Below are positions 9,217-18,669 of a stretch of DNA of 64,000 bases, in pieces. Where the stretch lies: the NCBI RefSeq assembly GCF_000218685.1, contig NW_006763290.1, positions 2,174,871 through 2,238,870 on the forward strand, written 5' to 3'. A program made the position numbers and the translations under genes. The notes under the pieces were generated by a model that did not search any database, was not told where the DNA came from, and saw nothing but the letters and a program-made list of their open reading frames with translations. The DNA is from Serpula lacrymans var. lacrymans S7.9 (Eukaryota; Basidiomycota; Agaricomycetes; Boletales; Serpulaceae). Each line of letters begins with the position of its first letter. Position 1 is the stretch's first letter.

Positions 9217-11837
9217 ATGACCACAGCACACAATACATCCGCATGTCCAGTTCTCACTGGACCCAACAATTTCCAGATATGGAAACTCCAGATCATCTCA
9301 AAGCTACGTCGGGAAAAGGTTCTCCAAGTTGTTACTGGAGAGGAGCTTAAGCCCTCACCAGGAAAGCCTACCTCCTTGGAGGATCCTGAAATCACCTGGA
9401 TACTTAAGGATGAAAAGGCACATGGAATCATCCAGGATCATATCTCTGATGCCCTCCTCATGAGGACTGGAGACCTCACCAGCTCCAAGGAGTTATTTGA
9501 TAAACTTGACTCACTCCATCAGACAGACGTCCAACATTGCCTTAGCCTTCTATTCATTCCAGCAACTCACCAAATTATCCTGGGATGGGACATCACCTAT
9601 CCAGGACCACATTTTGAAAATGCGGACAATTGATTCACACCTCTCCAGAATGAAACTACGAGTTGATGCCAAACTCATGGCCTTTTCTCTTCTCCAATCT
9701 CTCCCATGCACTCCTGAATGGCAAATATTTCAGTCATTGGTAATCAACACGATTGAAGAAAATAAACTTACCTTTGATACAGTTGAGATCCGGATCACTG
9801 CAGAAGTTGCACAATAGTCAGGAAAGGCCCCTGGAGGTTCCAAATCAGCACTCAAGTCCGAGGAGAAGTGGTGTGACTTCCACAAAGTCAAATCACACAA
9901 CACCTCGGAGTGTTGAACACTTCAGTCAGCTGGAAAAGGTCAAAAGAAGAAGGAAAAGGAAAAAAAACACAAGGATAAAAGAAAAGCAAAGGAAAAGGCA
10001 AATATGGCGGAGCAATCATCTGGATCTGACTCTAAGGAGAAATAGAGTCATATTGCATTGGAACATGTACATATTTCCAAGCCCCTTGCTAAACACATTC
10101 AAGCTTACCTTGTGTCGGAACCCAATAAGACCAAAACAACAATCATCATTGACTCCGGAGCAACATCCCACATGGTCCCTCACCGCTCCTGGTTTGAGCC
10201 AAGAACATACCATGTTCTGCATCCTCCAAGGACAATCAGTTTTGGGGATGAATCCTCTGTAAATGCTATTGGCATTGGAACAGTAATCCTACAAGCAACT
10301 GTTGGCAAAAAGGACTACAATATTGCACTGTCAAATGTCTTACTTGTGCCAAACTTTACTTTAGCACTCGTCTCTGTCCACAAATTGTCCAAAACAGGGT
10401 TATCAACACTTTTTCCAGCAGGGTCAAATGCTTGTGAAGTTCGGAAAAAGAAAGGAATTATCCTCACTGCCTTACACAAGCGAGGGCTTTATCACATCCA
10501 AGCAAAACCTGTAATCAACCCGGAGTCAGCTTTTGCAGCAGTAGATGTAAATTTATTGCATAGGAGAATGGGACACATTGGAATGCACCGCTTGCAATGA
10601 ATGGTTACAAAAGGACAGCTCCAGGACATAGACACCCTTACCAGGACCCCAGAGTTCTGTGAACCTTGTGCTTTAGGAAAGATGAAGAAATTACCTTTCA
10701 AGTCCACTGGAGGAAACCGAGCCAAGCACCCCATACAAATTGTGCACACAGATGTTGGAGGACCAATCAAACCAACCTCCAGGGAGGGTTTTTGGTACTG
10801 GATTATCATTGTAGATGATTTTTCCAAATTTCCATGGATATATTTCCTAAAACATAAAAGTGAGGCACTGGAATGATACAAGCAATGGAAAAAATATGTT
10901 AAACATTTTTCCGAATTCATTTGGGAGAAGAGAACTTCACTCCATTGTACACAGAATTCCTCCAGAGCGATGGGGGAGGAGAATATACTGGCAATGCATT
11001 CAAATATCAACTCCAAGGAGATGGTGTCCTCCAAGAAACTACAACTGCAGATACTCCGGAACAAAATGGCATTGCAGAAAGCATGTATCAGACATTGGCT
11101 ACATTAGCAACCACTATGCTCCATGATTCCAAGCTCCCAAGTCATTCTGGGTAGATGCCATGCAAACAGCTGTATATATCACAGCATGCAGCCCAGCATC
11201 AGGACTCCATGGAAAGACCCCATATGAATTACTGTTTAAAAGGAGAGTTGATCCAACTTTATTTTGCCCTTTCAGATGCCAAGCATATGCCTTGATTCTG
11301 AAAGACAAAAGGCAAGGGAAGTTTTACTCCAAGGGGCGCAAAGCCATAATGATTGGCTACACACATGGAAAGCAAGCCTACAAACTCCTAGACACTGAAA
11401 AACGAACTGTGTTTTCCAGTCGGCATGTTATGTTCAATGAATCCGGAAAGGTACAAAAGGACGACACTGCTCCCTGGAACACAGACCCTAGCACATATCA
11501 GTGGGAGGGACTCATTCCAGAGAATGCTCACTATCCAGACCAAAATACATTGGAGGAGGATGATTCTGACCCTCGGATCCGAGATCCAAATGAATTGCAA
11601 ATGGAACCACATCTCCAAGGAGATGTTCCACAAGCAATGGAACCATATCAGCATGAAGATGTTCTGAGAGCAGTGGGGAAATACCTCCGTGGAGACATTC
11701 CAAGAGCAGTGGGAGCACCTGATCAGCTAAGACACCCTCCACAACAGTCTCTACAACCAAGACCTGAACACTGGCAATCAGCCAGAGGTAGCAAGGCTAA
11801 TGCGTGGGAATCACAGGTGGAACAGGAAGGCACATGA
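9217..11837 (+). pseudogene. Ty1/copia gag-protease-integrase, 3'-truncated (copia-2)
   Basis: Gag starts at 9217 and shifts frame near 9530. The protease has DSGATSHM near 10150-10175. GAG-pre-integrase/zinc-binding residues follow (LLHRRMGHIG and CEPCALGK). The integrase core shows all three acidic residues: HTDVGGP near 10745, QSDGGGEYTG near 10965-10995 and EQNGIAE near 11060-11080. In-frame TGA codons at 10598-10600 and 10874-10876 and small shifts near 11140 break it. The reading frame ends at 11837 in an acidic linker with repeated EPHLQGDVPQ-like units, and no reverse transcriptase or RNase H follows. The NIPSNAP start codon is only about 130 bp further on. Confidence 0.88.
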
Positions 11838-11969
11838 TCCCGGCGCTTATTGCGGAGTCTCTGACAGAGAGAATGCCCGCTCCACAGTTCAGAGTCGGGG
11901 ATACTAGTGTAGCTCCGCTTTGGCACTACCGCAACCCACTGATTCTCTAAATTAGTAGACTCCCTGACA

Positions 11970-13223
11970 ATGCTCAGAATCGTGAACCATACAACTATAC
12001 GTGTAGTTGCGCTTTCGAGGGCACGGAGGTTTATTTCCGTTCAGGTATTGGTTTAGACCTTCTTTGATCAAGCTGTTGACCTACTTCTTAAATAAAATTC
12101 GAACAGTCAATACTGCACGGTTCTCCCGAGGCCAAGGAAGCAGGAGAGGTCGACATACAGCAACATTCTAGGTTAGTTGCCCGGGGAAAATATGTGCATG
12201 GCTTCGAAGGTTTGTAAGGAGAGAACTATGTCTTCGCTATATTTTGCTGATAGGTGTAGAATCACAGTTCACAGAGTGAAGCCAGACGCGGTTGAAGTTT
12301 ATAAACATGCAGCGTGCGTTTTCTCGTCGTGACCACCAACAATATACAGACTAAAGCAACCCTCCACAGTGCCAAATACTATGCCGGAATTAAGAATGAT
12401 CCAGAACTTCATGTGAAGTTGACAGGCAGCTGGGAAACTATTGTTGGAGACCAAGATGCTTTTGGTGCTCTTTTCTTTTAACGAATTTATACTATCGCTC
12501 ATTCTTGTTAAGTTCATATTCTCGAGTACGAGAATTATGCTGGCTATGATAAGACCACCGCTTTAATTAAGAAGACTCATGTGAGTACTGATGCAATGGA
12601 CTCGAGGCTTTCGTACCCTGACTGTTATCTCCAGCATGCAAATGCCTATAGAGAACTTCTTCCTTCTGTAACATCTCGTACATCCCAGCTAACTCAAGAA
12701 TTCGCATTTTTCCCCACGTCGCCTCCACATGCACAGGGTGGTATCTTCGAACTTCGAACTTACCAATTAAAACCGGGTACTCTTCTTGAATGGGAGAATG
12801 CATGGTGCGTCCCTAATGCCGCTTGTGATTTCATGCCTGATCTTGCGACTTACTCATGTTCAGGCGGAAGGGCATCGAAGCACGTCGAAAATTTGTCGCT
12901 CCGGTCGGTGCGTGGTTCTCGCAAATAGGAAGGTTGCATCAAGTTCACCACATGTGGCAATACCCGTAGGTCTTTGGTATTTTGAGGCCCTATTTAATAG
13001 TGCATGACCTAACGTATGGCACAGGAGCCTCGAAGCCAGGAAAGAAATGCGTGAAAAGGCTTGGCAAATTGACGGATGGGCAGAAACAGTGTCCAAGGTA
13101 GAACAGATCCTATCTTGTACATCTGCATGATTGACCAAAGACTTCCGGAAACAGACTTCGCAACTTGCCAAATTCATGGATTCTTTCGTTCTCCTTCCAC
13201 TTCCTTACAGCCCCCTGAAATAG
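11970..13223 (+). CDS. NIPSNAP-family mitochondrial protein, intact, nine exons
   Basis: Exons 11970-12044, 12107-12209, 12268-12313, 12370-12464, 12513-12580, 12635-12804, 12864-12965, 13025-13097 and 13155-13223 join to 801 nt, 266 residues, with no stop and GT-AG at every intron (48-62 nt). The first exon is an Arg-rich, acid-free 25-residue presequence, as expected for mitochondrial import. Then come the first NIPSNAP-type repeat (HRVKPDAVEVY, LTGSWETIVGDQD, HILEYENYAGYD) and the second (GGIFELRTYQLKPGTLLEW, QIGRLHQVHHMWQYPSLEAR, ending LLPLPYSPLK). Mammalian NIPSNAPs are mitochondrial matrix proteins linked to mitophagy signalling; the biochemical role in fungi is not established. CpG-rich unlike its neighbours, so a host gene. 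A truncated copia lies just upstream and a solo LTR about 690 bp downstream. Exon joins were made by eye. Confidence 0.92.
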
Positions 13224-13905
13224 CGTTGTCATGTTTAGACAGGGAGTTTCATTTCACTTTTCACTTACGCCATGTTGTCTTGTGGTGCTCTCGTACTTAA
13301 AAAAATTTACCGCACTGAATATGATAACCCACACGCCTTTGTCAGGCGACGCCGTGGGTTGATTCGATCTACGAAGCGAGCCTCCGTCATGTCATTGTCA
13401 TCCAGTTCCTCGTGACAAGCTTGTGCTATAATAAGCAGTATAATCATAGTAGCTTAACTAAATAAAGCACGGCGACTAGCGTTCTGTTACAGAGTTGACC
13501 CCAGCTCAGGTTTGCGCTGATATATCCAAGTGAAAACCGGATCTACGGAAATCGAGGGCAATCGGGTGGCATCTGATGTGCCGTTTTGACTCGATTTCAG
13601 TAGAAAAGTGAGTTTTGTAGAATAAATCTAAATAAATCAAGTGGAATAGAAATTTTCACTTGGAATAGATTTCAAAAGATTTCAGTAGATTGTATAGTCA
13701 TCCATCTCAAATCTTATATGCAGCTCAAATAGTGTTATCAAATACATATTCTCATTACAAAAACATGGCTACCGAAAGAAACAAAGGGATTAGAACATTA
13801 GAGGGAAGCCCAGAGATTGAGGTGGAGCAGTATTGACTGTTGGGATAGAAAACATAGGGTTTGTGATACAACAATATATTCAAACTTACACGTGGCTTTT
13901 TTCTA
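13224..13905. other. NIPSNAP downstream region, no gene seen
   Basis: Presumed 3' UTR and spacer. Around 13600-13700 short repeated words (AGTGGAATAGA, ACTTGGAATAGATTT, GATTTCAGTAGA) suggest a small decayed repeat. Confidence 0.4.
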
Positions 13906-13910
13906 CTTTC

Positions 13911-14156
13911 TGACAAAACCGGATAAACCCGGTCTCTGCCAAAGCAGCCATTGTTCTCCATGGAGTAACCATTGTTCTCCTAGGAGTCATTATACTGTAG
14001 CAAGTAGCACCTCCGACTATAAGTAGTAGGGGGTTTAGTATAGGAATACCTCAGTCGTTTCTATAGCCTCTCAGGCAGCGGCTGAGGTATGTTACATTAC
14101 ATTTATTAGAGATCACCTTAAACTAACATCTATTGTAGTTTCACTTAGTTTTATCA
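13911..14156 (+). mobile_element. Solo LTR of the copia-2 family
   Basis: A 246-bp TG...CA sequence (TGACAAAACC to TTTTATCA) matching the copia-2 LTR and flanked by a perfect 5-bp duplication CTTTC (13906-13910 and 14157-14161). The duplication proves it is an independent insertion reduced to a solo LTR, not the 3' LTR of the element at 8825. Confidence 0.92.
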
Positions 14157-14195
14157 CTTTCTTCATATATATTTGTTCTCATTCTACTTTTCCCC

Positions 14196-14331
14196 TCAGT
14201 TGGTCTGGCTAAAACTGAGGGTACATTACCGGTTTTCTATTCATTGTTATCCTTACGCTGATATGCTATTATCAAAGTGGTAATTGTTCCTAGGTACAGA
14301 TAACATCAGTTGGTCTGGCTACAACTGAGGT
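14196..14331 (+). repeat. Two copies of a CTCAGTT...AACTGAG hairpin
   Basis: CAGTTGGTCTGGCTAAAACTGAGG near 14198-14222 and a near copy near 14307-14331. The first copy extends to an 8-bp perfect stem (CCTCAGTT/AACTGAGG). The copies are about 110 bp apart. Confidence 0.6.
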
Positions 14332-15115
14332 GATAGTTTCTACATTGACTCGGAGCAGACACCCAAGCTTAGTCTACAGTTTTGTTTTCAGGCAAGTTTG
14401 CAGCAGCAGCTTTCTTTACAAATGATATCATTGTGAGCTAGACACAGCATAGTGTAAATCATATTGCACACCTGCTCTTTGGTGGCCTGTGCCGCACATC
14501 CTTCATGGGGCTATGTAATGTTATTTAGCATAATTGATGGCTTTGTCTTTCAATAAATTAAACAATGTAAATACCTTTTTCACTTGCATATCAAGACTGC
14601 TGTACTATATTTTGTACTCCTCTGTAGTTCTATTAGGAAATTCCACCCTTGGCAGCACATTCCGGGGGTTCCCACACATTGTCAGATGGGGTTTCCTTGG
14701 AGAGCTGATTGCATCTAAGAGACAGGCTCTTGGAAGAGGATTACACTCAGGATCGTGGTTATTTGAGCATTATGTAGACAGAACCTTTTCAAATTGATAT
14801 GTAGAGGATTGTGACTTCCTACTTGGAGAGGCTCAACCTTTGAGAAGATGTGTTCATTTTTGGCACCTTTCCAAAGATGTCAGTGGGGGTACTGTTTGAA
14901 TTTTTATCCAAAACACACAGCCGGAGCAACTGTAATCTTTTGGGCCCCCATTTGTCAAAGCCATATGTTTTTTTTTGCTTCTTGTAAGACATGATATTTT
15001 ACAAGGCTCTGCAGATGAGCCTCAACATGAGCCTCAAGCCAGAGCTACTGATCCTTCAAGCACAAGGGACAAAGAACTCAAACATACCAATTTATCAACT
15101 AATATACAAAACATG
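14332..15115. other. No recognisable gene
   Basis: One 87-codon frame at 14534-14797 has no recognisable motif. Otherwise AT-rich spacer. Confidence 0.35.
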
Positions 15116-15120
15116 GTATA

Positions 15121-15528
15121 TGTTACAATACACAACTTTGGGACCTTTAAATTTCATTCTCCACTTTAACTTACTTTTGTAGTTTTCACATGCTGTGCCA
15201 TGTGGCACTTTCCATTTTGTTCAAACTCCACTTTCTCATACTGCACTGCTTTCCTTTATTTTTAGCTACAAAGTTTTTCACGCAGTGGAGCTGGTCACAC
15301 AGGTTGCGCACTATGACATCATCAGCCACTGCCTGTATCAACTGTATAGTATACATCTACAAATAGTCTGTAGATACCCCAATAGATCAAGGAGGCTTCT
15401 CAGCGAGTCCTCCTGTTATTTACCCATAACAAAATTGGTCCTACCCTAAGGGAGATGATCCTCTCCTCCACTCACCACTCTCTGCCTGTCATGTTGTGCG
15501 CCAGAGTATACAAACTTTGGTTGTTACA
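15121..15528 (+). mobile_element. Solo LTR-A (gypsy-1 family) with target duplication
   Basis: 408 bp from TGTTACAATACACAACTTTG to TTTGGTTGTTACA, similar over its length to 22687-23101. Flanked by GTATA at 15116-15120 and 15529-15533. Confidence 0.92.
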
Positions 15529-16171
15529 GTATACAGTGTAACACCGGTCCTTGACACAGTGTGATTTAACTTGTGTCATCCATCTTATAGCATGTAAGTC
15601 AGTATGTAATCTCTTATTTCCCAAGCAATAGAGTGCTCCAGGTGATCTGATCAAACTGTATGAAGTATTTTTGAGCAAAAAAGGGGCATATATAGTACAC
15701 ATTAAGTATTGTATTAAATTTATTATAGAGTAGACTTCTGGCCCACTGAAGGTGGTGTTGTAACATATGCAGCACATGAGAATACTTGCCAGTGCAATCA
15801 GCTGTTTGAGCGTGACAAGACTGAGATACTGTGAGAATTTAGTTTACCATATCTGGATCATTTCATGCACTGTTTCTGTGCTTCTAAAATCACACTGTCT
15901 TCGTTTATCTAAACATAGAGCCCATTCAAGCTCAAATGGTCAACTACACAAAGTCTATTACATCAAAGAAGAAGACCAAACATGAAGAAAGTGATGTGAA
16001 AATGGCACAAACTCTTCATGCATATTGTCTTGAGAAGATAAAACCAAATGGAGAGGGTTATGGTGTTTGGCCAATTGAAAAGCAATGTGGAGTAGGTGTT
16101 GGAATAGTCAAGGTCAAAGCCTGTTAGCCTTGTTAGACAACATACATCATGAGTTGACATTAGTATAAGAG

Positions 16172-16245
16172 CTGGGTAGCTCAGTTGGTTAGAGCACCAC
16201 CATATAAAGGCAGAGTCCTGGAGTACATCCCTGGCTGGTCCACTT
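16172..16245 (+). repeat. tRNA-like relic (A box good, B box degraded)
   Basis: GGTAGCTCAGTTGGTTAGAG is a good D-arm/A-box, but the T arm (GAGTACATCCC) no longer pairs, and the anticodon-like stem has mismatches. It lies in an insertion of about 200 bp in the pogo-like gene, so it is a SINE-like or LTR-like relic, not a working tRNA gene. TGTTAG at 16133 and TTTTATGCA near 16257 loosely recall the ends of the 228-bp family. Confidence 0.5.
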
Positions 16246-16662
16246 TGCTTTTATGCACTCCCTGTGATCAGGTGGCTATGTGAGCTCACATGGCTAAATC
16301 CAATAATAGGATGGAGGACTCTATCAAGACTTTACGACAGAGGAACAGCTATGTCTGACTTTAATATTACCAAGCAAAAGCTGACCTCAGTAGAGGAGGA
16401 TGTTCTTGTGGGGGCAGGCAATGTTACGATAACACAATTTTCGGACCTTTCCTTTAATTTTCATTCTCCGCTTTAACCTTTTACTATAGCTCACACTCCG
16501 TGCCATGCGGCACTTTCCTTTTTGTTCTAACTCCACTTTCTCACATGACACTGCCTTTATTCTTCTTTTAGACACAAAGTCTCTCATGCAGTGGAGCTGA
16601 TTACACGGGCTGTGCCCTCTGACATCATCAGCCACTGCTTTTATCAACTGTACAGTACATAG

Positions 16663-17068
16663 CCCTTGAGATCAGCTCCACCATGTGAGAGAGTTGTTAC
16701 TAAAAATAAAAGGAAGCTGCGTAGCACGAGAAAATGAAAGTCCTAAATAGAGTTTGAAACAAAAAGAAAGTGCCGCATGGCACAAAATGCCCAAAAGAGA
16801 AAGAAAGTTGAAGTGGAAACTGAAACTTGTTATGATAACACAATTTTTGGACCTTTCCTTCTTTTCATTCTCCGCTTTAACCTTGTATACTGTAGCTTTC
16901 ATACATGGTGCCACGCGGCACTTCCCCTTTTGATCAAACTTCTCTTTCTCGCGCCGCGTTGCCTTCTTCTTATTTTAAATACAACTCTCTCACATAGTGG
17001 AGCTGGTCATGCGGGCTAGGCCCCATGACATCATCAGCCACTGACTTTATCAACTGTACAGTACATAA
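16663..17068. repeat. Palindromic LTR-derived insert within the gypsy-1 5' LTR
   Basis: 16664-16827 is an inverted U3 segment of a diverged LTR-A; 16828 begins exactly at an LTR start (TGTTATGATAACA) and runs in direct orientation through U3. The insert lies between two copies of ATCAACTGTACAGTACATA (ending about 16661 and 17067), consistent with recombination or template switching at that word. Confidence 0.7.
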
Positions 17069-17760
17069 GTACAAACACTCTGTATTAGTATATATACCCC
17101 AATAGATCCAGGAGACTCCTCAGCAAGTCCTCCTGTTGTTAAACAACAAACTCTCTGCAGCCTAAGGGGTAACCACTCCCCATTCACTACCTTTATAGTG
17201 TGTGCTTGTGTGTGCCAGAGTAACTAACTCTTGGTTGTTACATTAGGACTCGCTCTTCTACTCTCTTGCACGTTGTGCAAAAAGTCCCACTGGGCACCTG
17301 GACTCCAGGGTGAAGGAGAGTTGGTTATTGTTTGGGAATATCCCGTATAGCAGATAGGTGCGCTCTTCACGACGGCCTTGTAGTGCTTTGGGAGAAGAAA
17401 CAATACCTTTAATACGCGGACCCCAGCGTGAAGGGGAGTACTGTAGATCAACAATAGTGTGCACACTATTGTTGATTAAATTTAGAAATACAAAACTTCT
17501 TCTTCAAATACCTCTGACCAGGCCGGGCACTTGGCTCCGCCAGTCTGGAGAAGGGTTGACAGCTTAACAAGCGGACCACCCCTGACAACTGTTTGGACCA
17601 GGGTTTATTACGAATACTTTTTATATACTTTTTCAAATACTATAGTGTGGGTAGTCGGAGATTGAGATCCAATACTCAGCTGGGAAGAGGTTGATCCGCA
17701 GATAGCAAGCAGGAACCCCCAGTTACCTTTTTTTTACATTACCAAAGAGAACAAGTCAAC

Positions 17761-18666
17761 ATGTTGTCGCAACCAGATATAAACAGTCTGCTGCACAACA
17801 TGCGTACACAGATTCAGGCGTTAACAAATCAGCTCACCGAGATTCAGGCTGCCCCAGCAGCAAAATCTATGGTTGAGCGAAAGTTCAACAAGAAAGTCGA
17901 GATTGTCGCTGACCCCAGCGCTTTCCAAGGAGATAGGGCGCGATTTGCCGAATGGTGGATCAAGCTCCAGATTTGGATCAAAGCGAAGGATGTGTTTGCT
18001 GATGATTTTGAAATAGCGACGGCTGTGCTGTCAAGACTGAAAGGACCTGTGGCGGGTCGATACGCCCAAGTAAGAATGCAGGAGTGCTGTACAGCGGGAG
18101 TGTGGCCTACTTGGGATGATCTCAAAGTCGAGATCAAAAAATACTTCAAACCCCAAGCTGAGCATGACTTGGTGCGTCAGCAAATCCGTACCTTCAAACA
18201 AGGAAACATGAGGATGGATGACTTTGTTACCCGGTTCCTGGCCTTCTCCATCCAAGGGGGTCTAGGCAATGAACATGCAGTAGAGTTGTTGGAGCGCAAT
18301 GCATCACCGGTTATTGCCCGACAGCTCTACATACAAGATATGCGGAGTGAGAACCTTGCAGCAGCTGCTGAGGAGGTTCAAAAAATTGGTAGGGCCATAG
18401 AGCTCTACGATATGCTATTTGGTGGCGGGTCCACCACCAAAAACAATGTTCCCCAGAGGCACCCTGGGTCATCAAACCACCATAAACACTCTCACAGGTT
18501 CAAACTGTTCCGGCTGCAGCCAGGACAGGGTGCTCCTATGGATATTGGTGCAGTCCAAGGCGGACAGATGCGCAGATTCAAGGGCAACTGTTACAACTGT
18601 GGCCAAGAGGGACACATGTCCCAAGATTGCAGAAAAGGGGCGCAGGCCGCCCAACAAAAAAAATAA
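17761..18666 (+). CDS. gypsy-1 Gag with CCHC zinc knuckle
   Basis: An uninterrupted 301-residue frame. The N-terminal coiled region is followed by a retrotransposon capsid-like segment (about residues 60-170: WWIKLQIWIKAKDVF, YFKPQAEHDLVRQQIRTFKQ), a basic linker and one zinc knuckle CYNCGQEGHMSQDC near the C-terminus (18591-18632). The frame ends TAA at 18664-18666. The pol frame overlaps upstream (open from 18419), which suggests expression by frameshift. This is the only intact frame of the element. Confidence 0.88.
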   Translation: MLSQPDINSLLHNMRTQIQALTNQLTEIQAAPAAKSMVERKFNKKVEIVADPSAFQGDRARFAEWWIKLQIWIKAKDVFADDFEIATAVLSRLKGPVAGRYAQVRMQECCTAGVWPTWDDLKVEIKKYFKPQAEHDLVRQQIRTFKQGNMRMDDFVTRFLAFSIQGGLGNEHAVELLERNASPVIARQLYIQDMRSENLAAAAEEVQKIGRAIELYDMLFGGGSTTKNNVPQRHPGSSNHHKHSHRFKLFRLQPGQGAPMDIGAVQGGQMRRFKGNCYNCGQEGHMSQDCRKGAQAAQQKK

Positions 18667-18669
18667 CCA

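Noticed and set aside
8825..14156. A copia element that had captured a host NIPSNAP gene between its two LTRs
   Set aside because: The right LTR (13911-14156) has its own perfect CTTTC duplication, so it is an independent solo LTR, and the NIPSNAP gene keeps all introns, which rules out capture through an RNA intermediate.
17844..18255. Minus-strand frames opposite gypsy-1 gag
   Set aside because: Antisense shadows of a clear Gag frame, no motifs.
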